Under the pieces are notes generated by a model. The model was given only the letters and a program-made list of their open reading frames with translations, did no database searches and had not been told where the DNA came from. This document shows positions 52,887 through 62,417 of a stretch of DNA of 64,000 bases, in pieces. The DNA lies in the NCBI GenBank assembly GCA_900543095.1, contig UQQD01000005.1:1-64000 (forward strand), written 5' to 3'. Positions within the stretch are counted from its first letter, which is position 1; each line of letters opens with the position of its first letter. This DNA comes from an uncultured Ruminococcus sp. GTDB lineage: Bacteria; Bacillota; Clostridia; Oscillospirales; Acutalibacteraceae. The position numbers were made by a program, and so were the translations under genes.

Positions 52887-54203
52887 TCATACCTCAATGT
52901 TGGTTTTAATATATTCGTCCAATATATCAAGCGCAAGTTTTGAATATGCCGCACCTCGTTCCTTTTTATCCCTCGGTCGGTTTTCAAGCTCAGGTAAAAT
53001 TCCGAAGTTTGCACCCATAGGCTGAAATTTTTTAACGCTTCGGTCTGAAATATAGTCCGACAAAGCGCCAATCATTGTTTCTTTGGGAAACGATAACAAT
53101 TTTCCGCCCTGCAACACTCTGCAAGCATTAATACCTGCAACTATTCCTGACGCGGCGCTTTCCATATATCCCTCAACGCCTGTTATCTGACCTGCAAAGA
53201 ATAAGAATTTATTTTCTTTTACAGAATAATCACTGCTTAAAACCTGTGGGGAATTAATAAAAGTATTGCGGTGCATAACTCCGAATCTGACAAATTCCGC
53301 ATTATGAAGCGCAGGGATAAGCGAAAACACACGCTTTTGTTCGGGAAATTTAAGATTAGTCTGAAAACCCACAAGATTGTACATTGTACCTGACGAATTT
53401 TCCTTGCGGAGCTGCAAAACCGCCCAAGGGCGGTGACCTGTTTTTGGGTCAACAAGTCCAACAGGCTTCATCGGACCGAATCTTAAGGTGTTTTCACCGC
53501 GCTGAGCCATAACCTCAACAGGCATACAGCCCTCGTAAACCTTAGGATTATTTACGTCAAAATCGTGAAGCGGTGCACGTTCGGCATTGACAAGAGCATT
53601 ATAAAAAATTTCATACTCCGCTTTGTTCATCGGGCAGTTGATGTAATCGTCCTCGCCGCCTCTGTCGTAACGTGAAGCGCAAAACGCAAACTCCTTATCA
53701 ATGCTTTCGGCTGTAACTATCGGCGCCGCTGCGTCAAAAAACGAAAGTGAGCCTCCGAAGCTCTGCTTTACCGCTTCTGCAAGTCTGTCGGAGGTAAGCG
53801 GTCCCGTTGCGATTATTGTTACGGCGTCGTTTGGGATTTCGGTGATTTCTTGATTTATCACCTTAATGTTCGGTTGATTTTTTATGCCGTCGGTAACTAA
53901 CTTTGAAAACTCATCTCTGTCAACCGCAAGCGCACCGCCTGCAGGCACACGACATTTGTCGGCGCATTTCATCAGAAATGAATTTAATCTTCGCATTTCT
54001 TCTTTAAGCAGTCCCGCAGCGCTCTCAAGGCGCATTGCTTTCAGAGAATTCGAGCAGACAAGCTCACCGAACATATCGGATTTATGTGCAGGAGATTTTT
54101 TTGCAGGCTTCATCTCATAAAGATGAACTTCTATACCTCTTGCGGCTATCTGCATTGCGGCTTCACAGCCTGCCATTCCTGCTCCTATTACGTTAATATG
54201 CAT
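52887..54203 (-). CDS. trmFO: Methylenetetrahydrofolate-tRNA uracil-5-methyltransferase TrmFO
   Basis: TrmFO is a flavoprotein that makes m5U54 in tRNA using methylene-tetrahydrofolate. It has 438 residues, with the FAD-binding GAGMAG (7-12) and the family motif MKPAKKSPAH shortly after. Later blocks are CSNSLKAMRLESAAGLLKEE and QITGVEGYMESAASG. The ATG at 54203 overlaps the topA stop (TAATG). The topA-trmFO order is widely conserved in Firmicutes. Confidence 0.95.
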   Translation of the reverse strand: MHINVIGAGMAGCEAAMQIAARGIEVHLYEMKPAKKSPAHKSDMFGELVCSNSLKAMRLESAAGLLKEEMRRLNSFLMKCADKCRVPAGGALAVDRDEFSKLVTDGIKNQPNIKVINQEITEIPNDAVTIIATGPLTSDRLAEAVKQSFGGSLSFFDAAAPIVTAESIDKEFAFCASRYDRGGEDDYINCPMNKAEYEIFYNALVNAERAPLHDFDVNNPKVYEGCMPVEVMAQRGENTLRFGPMKPVGLVDPKTGHRPWAVLQLRKENSSGTMYNLVGFQTNLKFPEQKRVFSLIPALHNAEFVRFGVMHRNTFINSPQVLSSDYSVKENKFLFFAGQITGVEGYMESAASGIVAGINACRVLQGGKLLSFPKETMIGALSDYISDRSVKKFQPMGANFGILPELENRPRDKKERGAAYSKLALDILDEYIKTNIEV

Positions 54204-56293
54204 TACTTTTCTTCCGTTGTTATGGTTTTTGTGTAACCGCAGCCCTCTTTTGCACAATACAAAACAGGCTTTTTGCCCTTTTTCTTATAAAGCACTTCAC
54301 CGCAGTTCGGACAGCGTTCGTTTGTCGGTTCGTTCCAGCTGACAAAATCGCACTCGGGATAATTGGAGCAGCCGTAGAAAATACGTTTATTCTTGGTATG
54401 CTTTACAATTACGTCACCACCGCATTTAGGACAGGTAACTCCGATTTTTTCAACATACTTTTTGATATTTTTACATTCAGGATAACCCGGGCAGGCGATA
54501 AATTTGCCGTATCTGCTTGTTTTGACAACCATTCTTCTGCCGCATTTTTCACAGATTATGTCGGTTTCGTCCTCTTTAAGCTTTAGCTTAACGCCCTCCA
54601 TCTCGGCTTTAGCTTCTTTTAAGGTCTTTTCAAAATCACCGTAAAAGCTTTCCAAAACGTCCTGCCACTCTTCCTTGCCGTTTTCGATTTCGTCAAGGTC
54701 TTCTTCCATTTGTGCGGTGAATTTTACATTTACTATCTTAGGAAATCTTTCTTTCATCAGTTTTGTTATAACTTCGCCAAGCTCGGTCGGCACAAGGCTT
54801 TTGGCCTCTCGTTTGACATACTCACGGCTTGTCAGCGTTGTTATCGTAGCGGCATAGGTTGACGGTCTGCCGATACCGTATTCTTCAAGCGTTTTGATGA
54901 GCGAGGCTTCGGTATATCGTGCGGGCGGTTGAGTGAAGTGTTGATTTTTTTGAAGTTCTTTGCATCTTACCGGCATATCCTTTTTAAGTTCGGGCAGTTG
55001 TGAGGATTTTTCTTCCGCTTCGTCCTTGCCCTCTGTATAAAGCTTTGTAAATCCCGGAAAATCGACATAATATCCCGACGCTTTGAATGTGTAACCGTTC
55101 GCCTCAATTTCTGCCTGAGTGGTTTTTTGAATACATTCTGCCATTTGAGAAGCTGTAAACCTGCTCCAAATCAGCTTATACAGCTTGTATTGATCGGAAG
55201 TCAGACTGCTTTTCACCTGTTCGGGAGTAAGGCTCGGCATAGACGGACGAATAGCTTCGTGACCGTCCTGGGCATTGCTTCTTGACTTGAAGAAACGGGG
55301 CTTTGACGGGAGATAATCCTCTCCGTATTCGCCTGCAATAAATTTTGTGACCTCTGCAATGGCGTCATTTGATATTCTGAGAGAGTCGGTACGCATATAG
55401 GTTATAAGACCTGTTGCGCCCATACCTTCAACTTCAACGCCTTCGTACAGCTCCTGAGCAACCTTCATTGTACGCCTTGACTGAAATCCGAGTTTTCTTG
55501 AAGCCTCCTGCTGCAGGGTAGACGTGATAAACGGCGGCGCAGGAGATTTTTTGCGCGTGCCGTTTCTTACCTTTGTTACCGTATATTCGGCATCAACAAG
55601 GTCTGCTTCGATTTTGTCTGCCTGTTCCTTGTTTTGAATTTTTATCTTTCCGTTTGCATCGGAATAAAGGGTTGCCGCAAATGATTTTCTGCTTCCCTTT
55701 GGAATGAATTTTGCATCAATCGTCCAATATTCCTCGGGCTTAAACTTTCTGATTTCGTTTTCTCTGTCAACTATGATTTTAAGTGCAACGGACTGAACTC
55801 GTCCTGCCGATAAGCCTCTGCGGATTTTTTGTGATATAAACGGACTTAGCTTGTAACCGACAAGGCGGTCAAGTATTCTGCGTGCCTGCTGAGCGTTTAC
55901 AAGGTCAATGTTTATCTCCCGAGGGTTTTCCATTCCCCGTGTAACGCCTGTTTTAGTGATTTCGTTAAATTCCACACGCTTGCTGTAATCTTGCGGCAGA
56001 CCGAGAATATAAGCAAGGTGCCAAGAAATCGCCTCTCCCTCTCTATCGGGGTCGGTTGCGAGATAAATGTTGTCGCTTTCTTCCGCAAGTGTTTTAAGCT
56101 CTTTTACAAGCTTTTCTTTTCCTTTTATTATATCGTATTTGGGAGCAAAGCCGTTTTTGATGTCAACGCTTAGTCTTGCTTTTGGCAAATCACGAACGTG
56201 TCCCATTGATGCAACTACATTATAGCTGTTGCCGAGATACTTTTTTATCGTTTTAGCTTTAGCCGGTGACTCCACAATTACTAAATCTGACAT
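54203..56293 (-). CDS. topA: DNA topoisomerase I
   Basis: This type IA enzyme relaxes negative supercoils. It has 696 residues: an N-terminal TOPRIM domain (IVESPAKAKTI, LATDPDREGEAISWH), the catalytic tyrosine in GLITYMRTDS, and three C-terminal zinc-ribbon repeats, starting CEKCGRRM, CPKCGGDV and CPNCGEVL. AGGAGG precedes the ATG. It follows dprA, an order also found in B. subtilis. Confidence 0.96.
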   Translation of the reverse strand: MSDLVIVESPAKAKTIKKYLGNSYNVVASMGHVRDLPKARLSVDIKNGFAPKYDIIKGKEKLVKELKTLAEESDNIYLATDPDREGEAISWHLAYILGLPQDYSKRVEFNEITKTGVTRGMENPREINIDLVNAQQARRILDRLVGYKLSPFISQKIRRGLSAGRVQSVALKIIVDRENEIRKFKPEEYWTIDAKFIPKGSRKSFAATLYSDANGKIKIQNKEQADKIEADLVDAEYTVTKVRNGTRKKSPAPPFITSTLQQEASRKLGFQSRRTMKVAQELYEGVEVEGMGATGLITYMRTDSLRISNDAIAEVTKFIAGEYGEDYLPSKPRFFKSRSNAQDGHEAIRPSMPSLTPEQVKSSLTSDQYKLYKLIWSRFTASQMAECIQKTTQAEIEANGYTFKASGYYVDFPGFTKLYTEGKDEAEEKSSQLPELKKDMPVRCKELQKNQHFTQPPARYTEASLIKTLEEYGIGRPSTYAATITTLTSREYVKREAKSLVPTELGEVITKLMKERFPKIVNVKFTAQMEEDLDEIENGKEEWQDVLESFYGDFEKTLKEAKAEMEGVKLKLKEDETDIICEKCGRRMVVKTSRYGKFIACPGYPECKNIKKYVEKIGVTCPKCGGDVIVKHTKNKRIFYGCSNYPECDFVSWNEPTNERCPNCGEVLYKKKGKKPVLYCAKEGCGYTKTITTEEK

Positions 56294-56305
56294 TATTGCC
56301 TCCTG

Positions 56306-57556
56306 TTATTTTAAAACATATCTTCTTCCCTGAATTGCTTTTACAAGGTCTTTCATTTCAAGCTCGGTTATCGAGCTTAAAACCTTGAATACGGGAATTT
56401 GAAGATCACTTGATATTTTATCTATATGAACTGGATCGTTTGTAATATAATTATAAATTTTCAACGCCGTATCATTCAAATTTAAATTTGTTTTATGCTT
56501 TATCTCTTTCGTTTGTTCATTTTCCTGTAAATCTGCAATAGTTTCAAGCGGAACATTATTTATATTGTTTTTTACAAAGGTTTTCGGGCGATTTCTAAAA
56601 GGACTTTTCCCTTTTACGGGTATCGCCGCAATATCTTCAAAGGAAATGTTGTCAAAATCAACCTCTCCGTCTGTTGCATAAAGGTTGTCAAACTCATTTA
56701 ATATGTCCATAAAATCGGTTATAGGAATAGCCGAACCCTCTTTTATACGGTTGTTTGAGCCTTCGTTTTGCGGACTGTTGTTGCCCAGGAGCGCAAAGAC
56801 CTCCTTACCCTGCTCAAGCGCAAGCGAGGCTGTTATCAACGAACCGCTTTTGGCGCCTGATTCAATTATTACCACGCCGTCCGACAATGCGGCTATGATC
56901 CGATTACGCGCAGGAAAATAATAATTGCGAGGCGATTCGTCCGGCGGATATTCGGAAATTACCGCACCTCGTTTTGTCGCCGCTTTTCGCATATTTTCAT
57001 TTTCACGCAAATAATCGTAATTTATTCCGCAGCCTCTTACACAAACGGTTACTCCGTCGGCGGCAAGCGAGCCTCGCTGTGAGGCACAGTCGATTCCGAG
57101 CGCACCTCCGCTTACTGTTGCAACTCCGTATTTTGAGAGAGCATAACCTATCTTATATGCGTTGTCAAGCCCGTACTTTGTTGCGCGCCTTGTACCGACA
57201 ATACCTATCGTCAGTCGGTTATCAACATCGGGCAAATTACCGCTTATATACAAAATCGCCGGCGGTGCGTCTATATTGTACAGGCACATAGGATATTTTT
57301 CATCATCTATGCTCAGCACGGAATATCCGAGCTGATTACATCTGTCAATTATATTCTGAGCAGATTCAAATGAAACAGCGCTGAGTTTGTCAATATCATT
57401 CTCGGACAAAATTCCGCAAAATCTCCATTCATTTTTGTTGCCTGAACAAAACTCGGAAATTACGGGGTACAGCTCATAAAGTCTTTTGACCTTTGGCGTG
57501 TTGTAGCCAAGAGCCTGAGAGAGCCATATCCAATATTTTGCGTTAGCTGAAATCAT
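56306..57556 (-). CDS. dprA: DNA-processing protein DprA
   Basis: DprA loads RecA on incoming single-stranded DNA during transformation. It has 416 residues: an N-terminal helical domain, the Rossmann domain with GIVGTRRATKYG, VSGGALGIDCASQRGSL and IIESGAKSGSLITA, and a C-terminal winged helix (about 350-412). Most Clostridia keep dprA even when competence is unproven. The ATG overlaps the stop of the preceding methyltransferase gene (ATGA). Confidence 0.94.
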   Translation of the reverse strand: MISANAKYWIWLSQALGYNTPKVKRLYELYPVISEFCSGNKNEWRFCGILSENDIDKLSAVSFESAQNIIDRCNQLGYSVLSIDDEKYPMCLYNIDAPPAILYISGNLPDVDNRLTIGIVGTRRATKYGLDNAYKIGYALSKYGVATVSGGALGIDCASQRGSLAADGVTVCVRGCGINYDYLRENENMRKAATKRGAVISEYPPDESPRNYYFPARNRIIAALSDGVVIIESGAKSGSLITASLALEQGKEVFALLGNNSPQNEGSNNRIKEGSAIPITDFMDILNEFDNLYATDGEVDFDNISFEDIAAIPVKGKSPFRNRPKTFVKNNINNVPLETIADLQENEQTKEIKHKTNLNLNDTALKIYNYITNDPVHIDKISSDLQIPVFKVLSSITELEMKDLVKAIQGRRYVLK

Positions 57557-58335
57557 TTCATCATTTCCCAGATAATTATTGCCGCTGCGGCAGACGCATT
57601 GAGAGATTCCGCCTTACCTTTCATAGGAATGGTTATACGGCTTTTGCAGGAAGCTGCCGTTTCGGGCTTCAACCCGTTGCCTTCATTGCCGATAACCGCT
57701 ATGCAAGGCTGTGTAAAACTGACTTTATTTATCTCTTTGGCATCACTGTCAACGACTGCGGCAAAAGAATTGAGCTGCGGGTTGTTATCAAGAAATTCCT
57801 TTATGCTTGTACACACGGCAAAAGGAAGCCTGAAAACCGCACCCATACTTCCCCGCACCACCTTTGGACTGTAAACATCGCAGCAGTCCGAAGACATTAT
57901 TATTCCCGAAACTCCGAAAGCCTCGGCCGACCTTAATATCGTACCGAGATTGCCTGGGTCCTGAATATTATCAAGAGCAAGGAATTTTCCGCCAATTTTT
58001 ATTTTATCAAACTGACCGATTTTGTCAAGTACCTTTATTATGCACAAAAAGCCCTGGGGGGTTTGTGTATCGCTTATAAGCTCAAACAGTTCGGGAGAAA
58101 CCACATAGGTTTTATTTGCATAGTTTTGAAGTTCATTAAACTTTTCTATGTGTCCTTCGATTGCTTTTTCGGTTGAAAAAAACGTTATTATCTCTGCACC
58201 GCTTAGCATTGCATCATAACACACACGCAGTCCTTCGGCAACAAACATTCCTGATTGTCTGCGGTGTTTTGCACTTTTCGTAAGCTTGACTGCATTTTTT
58301 ATGTTTGGATTGTCTTTACTTGTAAGGATAAGCAT
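57553..58335 (-). CDS. TrmH/SpoU-family RNA 2'-O-methyltransferase
   Basis: This 260-residue SPOUT methyltransferase has an N-terminal substrate-binding domain (about 1-90) and the knotted catalytic domain: NIQDPGNLGTILRSAEAFG (motif 1), IGNEGNGL (motif 2) and PMKGKAESLNASAAAAI (motif 3). It probably modifies rRNA (RlmB/TsnR type), though the target is not determined. I take the ATG at 58335, with GGAG 6 bases before it, rather than the unsupported ATG at 58347. Confidence 0.9.
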   Translation of the reverse strand: MLILTSKDNPNIKNAVKLTKSAKHRRQSGMFVAEGLRVCYDAMLSGAEIITFFSTEKAIEGHIEKFNELQNYANKTYVVSPELFELISDTQTPQGFLCIIKVLDKIGQFDKIKIGGKFLALDNIQDPGNLGTILRSAEAFGVSGIIMSSDCCDVYSPKVVRGSMGAVFRLPFAVCTSIKEFLDNNPQLNSFAAVVDSDAKEINKVSFTQPCIAVIGNEGNGLKPETAASCKSRITIPMKGKAESLNASAAAAIIIWEMMK

Positions 58336-58358
58336 AGTATTCTCCATAAAACAGCAAA

Positions 58359-58381
58359 TGCGTTTGGAAAACCCAAACGCA
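58359..58381 (-). terminator. Terminator-like hairpin after rplT
   Basis: TGCGTTTGG (58359-58367) and CCAAACGCA (58373-58381) form a perfect 9-bp stem. On the minus strand it is followed by a mixed ATTTGCTGTTTT, so termination is probably partial. Confidence 0.6.
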
Positions 58382-58396
58382 GTTACAAAATTTTAA

Positions 58397-58747
58397 TTAA
58401 GCATTTTTTGCCTGTTCAACAAGTGATGTAAAAGCAGCAGGGTCAGAAATTGCAATTTCTGAAAGCATCTTTCTGTTTAATACGATGCCTGCCTTTTTAA
58501 GACCGTTCATAAATGTTGAATAGTTTGTGCCGTTAGCCTTGCAAGCGGCAGAAATACGAGTAATCCAAAGACGACGGAAATCTCTTTTTCTCTGTTTGCG
58601 TCCGATAAAAGCATAGTTGCCGGACTTCATAACAGCCTGTTTAGCCATTTTGAAATGTCTTGATTTTGCACCCCAATAGCCCTTGGCAAGCTTTAGTGTC
58701 TTTTTTCTTCTTTTGCGAGTCATCATCGCACCTTTTACACGTGCCAT
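58397..58747 (-). CDS. rplT: 50S ribosomal protein L20
   Basis: L20 is needed for early 50S assembly and in Firmicutes represses its own operon by binding the infC leader. It has 116 residues: a long basic N-terminal helix (MARVKGAMMTRKRRKKTLKLAKGY), then the globular RNA-binding domain. GGAGG precedes the ATG. It is the last gene of infC-rpmI-rplT. Confidence 0.97.
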   Translation of the reverse strand: MARVKGAMMTRKRRKKTLKLAKGYWGAKSRHFKMAKQAVMKSGNYAFIGRKQRKRDFRRLWITRISAACKANGTNYSTFMNGLKKAGIVLNRKMLSEIAISDPAAFTSLVEQAKNA

Positions 58748-58792
58748 TATATGTTACCTCCGATTTTGTTGAATTTAATGGTTAAGCGATAA

Positions 58793-58990
58793 TTATTTGT
58801 AAGGAATAAGACGCTTAATCTGTGGGGTATTTGTCTTGTCAGCAACCGCTGTCTGACGCAAACCTCTTTTACGCTTTGTGGTTTTCTTGTTCAAGATATG
58901 ACTTTTGTTAGCGTGAGCACGGATAACTTTACCGTTTTTTGAAAGCTTAAAACGCTTTTTTGCTCCGCTGTGTGTTTTAATTTTAGGCAT
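58793..58990 (-). CDS. rpmI: 50S ribosomal protein L35
   Basis: L35 is a 65-residue basic protein: MPKIKTHSGAKKRFKLSKNG, then the HILNKKTTKRKRGLR block. GGGAGG precedes the ATG. It sits between infC and rplT in the conserved operon. Confidence 0.97.
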   Translation of the reverse strand: MPKIKTHSGAKKRFKLSKNGKVIRAHANKSHILNKKTTKRKRGLRQTAVADKTNTPQIKRLIPYK

Positions 58991-59012
58991 AATTATATCC
59001 TCCCTTAATTAA

Positions 59013-59531
59013 TTACTTGTTTGACTTTGGCGCAAGAAACATAAGCATATTGCGGCCTTCGAGCTTTGCGGGCTTTTCAATCACCGCAACTTCGGCACAA
59101 GCGTCGGCAAAACGCTTCATTGTTTCAAGTCCGATTTCGGGATGTCCCATTTCACGTCCTCTGAAACGTATTGAAATCTTGACTTTATCGCCGTGTTTAA
59201 TAAATTTGAGAGCATTATTAAGCTTTGTGTTGAAGTCGTGCGTGTCAATGTTGAGCGACAAGCGCACTTCTTTAATATCAACGATATGTTGATTTTTTCT
59301 TGCTTCTTTTTCTCTCTTTGCCTGCTCAAAGCGGTATTTGCCGTAATCCATAATTTTACATACAGGCGGAGTACTCTGCGGAGCGATCTTTACCAAATCA
59401 AGGCTTTTTTGCTCTGCAAGGTTAAGTGCCTCATTTGCGGACATAATACCAAGCTGCTGACCGTCAGAACCGATTATTCTCAGCTCTTTGTCACGGATCT
59501 CTTCGTTAATCTGAATATCTTTCTTGCCGAT
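59013..59531 (-). CDS. infC: Translation initiation factor IF-3 (ATC start)
   Basis: IF-3 keeps the subunits apart and discriminates against non-standard start codons. From the chosen start it has 172 residues: N-terminal domain (QINEEIRDKELRIIG ... IMDYGKYRFEQ), basic linker, C-terminal domain (KISIRFRGREMGH). The frame has no ATG, GTG or TTG where the family begins. An ATC at 59531-59529 lies 9 bases after GGAGG and gives the expected N-terminus (I/M-GKKDIQINEEIRD). infC is known for AUU/AUC/AUA starts, through which IF-3 represses its own translation. A longer frame to 59597 runs through the leader hairpin and is rejected. Confidence 0.95.
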   Translation of the reverse strand: MGKKDIQINEEIRDKELRIIGSDGQQLGIMSANEALNLAEQKSLDLVKIAPQSTPPVCKIMDYGKYRFEQAKREKEARKNQHIVDIKEVRLSLNIDTHDFNTKLNNALKFIKHGDKVKISIRFRGREMGHPEIGLETMKRFADACAEVAVIEKPAKLEGRNMLMFLAPKSNK

Positions 59532-59683
59532 GGGTAAGCACCTCCAAAGTAGGTTAAAAATAATATGCGGACAGAAATACATCCGTCCGCATAGCAATAC
59601 ATAATAAACTGATTAGGTATTGACCCGTGCAGACGACACCCCACAGGTGAAAGCATTTCTGCTTTGCTTTATTTTTCTAAAAT
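59532..59683 (-). promoter_or_regulatory. infC leader with attenuator, likely L20-type
   Basis: The leader of about 150 nt contains a hairpin ATGCGGAC/GTCCGCAT (59565-59592), followed on the minus strand by ATTATTTTT (59564-59556). That is an intrinsic terminator placed before the infC ribosome binding site. Upstream sequence near 59593-59625 can form a CAATAC/GTATTG helix that may compete. In B. subtilis L20 binds this leader and promotes premature termination. The same mechanism is inferred here from position and structure. Confidence 0.65.
59556..59592 (-). terminator. Attenuator terminator in the infC leader
   Basis: An 8-bp perfect lower stem with extra pairs above one mismatch is followed by a U-rich tract, 25 bp upstream of the ATC start. 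Confidence 0.75.
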
Positions 59684-59712
59684 AGTATAATACAATTTTT
59701 GCCGTTTGTCAA
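59684..59712 (-). promoter_or_regulatory. infC operon promoter
   Basis: TTGACA (59712-59707) and TATACT (59689-59684) have a 17-bp spacer, close to the sigma-A consensus. Confidence 0.85.
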
Positions 59713-59725
59713 CAGTAAATTCAAA

Positions 59726-62416
59726 TTATTTTTCACTTTTTTGCTTTTTATATTGTATAAAATCATCGTAAATTCGTTTACAGGAATCTTGATCTGAGTA
59801 TGCGAAGAAGTCATTTGCCCTGTCTTTATACATAGGCTTTACCTCACAATCATTATCCATATATTCACACAGGCAGTCAACCATTTGACTATGCTCGGTG
59901 CAAATTTCACCAAAGCCCATGGTTTCATAGAAAAATCCGCCTTCTTTGTAATGCGGAGGCAACTTCGGAGGATGATAATACACAACGGGTTTACGCATAT
60001 AAGCAAAGTCAAACTGTACACCGGAGTAATCTGTGAGCATAAGGCTCGACTCTGTAAGTATTTTTTCATAGTTCACAGATGTTGCCGGAATTATCTCTAC
60101 GCCGTCTATATCAGGATAATCTATTATCTGAGAACTGATTATCGGATGTAGCAGATATATCAACTTGTAGCCTGTTCTTCTTGCAGTAGCAATCAATTTT
60201 TCGTCAGTAAGCAGGTTATAATATATCTTATAATAATCTGTCTTTTTAAACTCGGGATAGTACGGTCTTGAATGTCCCATAACAGGCGGCATTGAAATAT
60301 ACGCTCTCCAGGTAGGAGTTATAAGTATTTGTTTTTTATCATTACTTATAAGGCCGTCATATCTTGGTATGCCGGTCAACCGAAGGATAGATTTATCTTC
60401 GTAACCATATATCGGATGTTCCAAGTTCTGTATCTCATATTTTGAAGCACAGTAATACCGTTTTGTGTTATTATACAGACGGTTTAATTCCTGAGCAAGC
60501 TGTTGTACCGATAATCCGTGCTGAATACAGGTAACATCTGCATTTATAAGGTCTGAAACATATTTTATCCTTGAATTAGAGATTCCGTTAAAAGTATGAA
60601 CTCCTCCGTGTGTTGCAAAAACAGCATCTGCGTTGAGGTAATACAATATATTTTTGAGCGAACCGTAATACAATGGTCTGAAGCCTTCCGAATGTAATCT
60701 TTTAGTGTCTTCGGCATCCTTGTTAATTACATAGGCGGGAGTTATTCCGTCATTCATTTTCATCATATATTTGTAAAAATATTCGCCGCAATCTCCGCCT
60801 TTATAGAGTTTGTCATAGGTAATCCAAATTTTTTTCTTACGGAAATAAGGGCGTGTTATCCAATAGAATACGCGAATCAAAAACATTCTGTAAGAACGCT
60901 GAGTACCGCCCAACATTCCGAAAAGAAGCGCAAGCTCACGCCTGAAACGCCTAAATCCCATGATTTTTGAAAACACAAGGTCACAGTTGTTATTATTCAA
61001 AAAAACAGCCATATCGTTTTCGCCGAATTTCCAATATGAATGTTTGATATTCGAGGAGATTTTTGATGTATAACGGCGGGTTGTGTACGGGAGTTCTACC
61101 TTAAAGCCCTCATAATCCAAATAGAATTTAAGGACACTGTTTTCTTTTATGCTGCTTTCAGGCAACACAACCTTAAAAGTATATCTTTTGTTTGTTGACA
61201 CTCCGAAATACTTGGTGTGAGCAAATCTGTATGTCTGGACAATATCAATTTTAGTGTTGTCAAGCGTACAAAGCAGCTTGCACTTTGTCATATCCATAAA
61301 ATCATCAACAGAAGCTTCAATAGTCAGAAATCCGTTTTCAAATTCAAGCAATTCTATGATAGTACGAAGCAGACTTGCACGCATCATAACAATATCCTCA
61401 AAGCAACGCAGGATATTCTTTTTGTCATAAATATATGAGCTGTTTACAGACTTATTGTATTTTATATAGATCATTGCATAGCATAAGCCCCTTATCATAC
61501 TATAACCGCTTGAATTGGTAAGGTTGAAGATAACGGAATTGTCAATGTGTGACAGGATTTGTTGGCAAAGAGATTCAAACCTTTCAAGCTTGTTGTCAAC
61601 AACATGTTTGTTGTCGTTGTTGCGGTTATAGACAAAGCGCCATCTCAGTTCGTTAAGAGCAGCATACTGAATGAATAGTTTTGTCTTGCCGTTTTCCTGA
61701 TATTTTTCAAGAATCGGCAGCAGAAATTTTTCAAGAGAATGAAAATACCACTTTTCGTCGTGCATTCCTAAAAAGTTAACACTGTTTGAAATCAACGGAT
61801 ATGCCGACTTTATTGTAATATTGTCAACTCTTGTAAAACGATTTGCAGAGTTGAGAATAGCATACATACTTGCTTTTAAATAATCAAGCCTAAGTCCTGT
61901 GTCGATACCGACCTCTTTAAGAGATGATGTTCTGAAAACAACACCGATTGTGTCAGTGGGAACTGAGGAAGGATCTTCGTTTAAATCAATATCGTTAATG
62001 CATTCGGGACCTGTTGACTTTCGCACTCTTTTAATCTCACAAGAGGCTTCTTCATATTCTATTTGAAGGGTGTTAAACTGAATTATATCGGCAGACAGGC
62101 TATCGGAAGAAAAGATTTTTATTGCGGCAGTAAAGAAATCCCTTGAAAAAACATCTCCGCTGTTTGCAAAAAGCACATAGTCGTCGGTTAAAGTCTCAAG
62201 AACGGCTGAAAAAGCCTCGCTTTTTTTCTTTTTGTAAAAATCGGTTCTGGTAAGCTTAAGGCCGTTGCAATAATCAGAAATCGGCTTTGTCTTTTTTACA
62301 AAATCAAGCACCTTTATTTCAACAAAGTCGGGATTTTCGCAGCTTGTTGCTATGCTTTTAAGAGTATTAATTAAGTCCTCGTTTTTACGATTGTTTGAAA
62401 TTACTATTGTAAGCAC
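59726..62416 (-). CDS. Glycosyltransferase-like / CDP-glycerol glycerophosphotransferase fusion
   Basis: From GTG at 62416 this is an 896-residue protein. The N-terminal part (about 1-250) resembles a GT2 glycosyltransferase (LTIVISNN, LFANSGDVF), with NSGD in place of a plain DxD motif. A middle region of about 250 residues has no family I recognise. The C-terminal part (about 540-890) is a TagF/TagB-type CDP-glycerol glycerophosphotransferase: ATHGG, CIQHGLS, TGIPRYD, TPTWR, LTDYSGVQFDFAYMRKP. It probably builds a teichoic-acid-like surface polymer at the cytoplasmic membrane face. The GTG sits one base after the licD stop, with AAGGAA upstream. No terminator separates it from the infC promoter. 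Confidence 0.85.
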   Translation of the reverse strand: MLTIVISNNRKNEDLINTLKSIATSCENPDFVEIKVLDFVKKTKPISDYCNGLKLTRTDFYKKKKSEAFSAVLETLTDDYVLFANSGDVFSRDFFTAAIKIFSSDSLSADIIQFNTLQIEYEEASCEIKRVRKSTGPECINDIDLNEDPSSVPTDTIGVVFRTSSLKEVGIDTGLRLDYLKASMYAILNSANRFTRVDNITIKSAYPLISNSVNFLGMHDEKWYFHSLEKFLLPILEKYQENGKTKLFIQYAALNELRWRFVYNRNNDNKHVVDNKLERFESLCQQILSHIDNSVIFNLTNSSGYSMIRGLCYAMIYIKYNKSVNSSYIYDKKNILRCFEDIVMMRASLLRTIIELLEFENGFLTIEASVDDFMDMTKCKLLCTLDNTKIDIVQTYRFAHTKYFGVSTNKRYTFKVVLPESSIKENSVLKFYLDYEGFKVELPYTTRRYTSKISSNIKHSYWKFGENDMAVFLNNNNCDLVFSKIMGFRRFRRELALLFGMLGGTQRSYRMFLIRVFYWITRPYFRKKKIWITYDKLYKGGDCGEYFYKYMMKMNDGITPAYVINKDAEDTKRLHSEGFRPLYYGSLKNILYYLNADAVFATHGGVHTFNGISNSRIKYVSDLINADVTCIQHGLSVQQLAQELNRLYNNTKRYYCASKYEIQNLEHPIYGYEDKSILRLTGIPRYDGLISNDKKQILITPTWRAYISMPPVMGHSRPYYPEFKKTDYYKIYYNLLTDEKLIATARRTGYKLIYLLHPIISSQIIDYPDIDGVEIIPATSVNYEKILTESSLMLTDYSGVQFDFAYMRKPVVYYHPPKLPPHYKEGGFFYETMGFGEICTEHSQMVDCLCEYMDNDCEVKPMYKDRANDFFAYSDQDSCKRIYDDFIQYKKQKSEK

Positions 62417-62417
62417 T

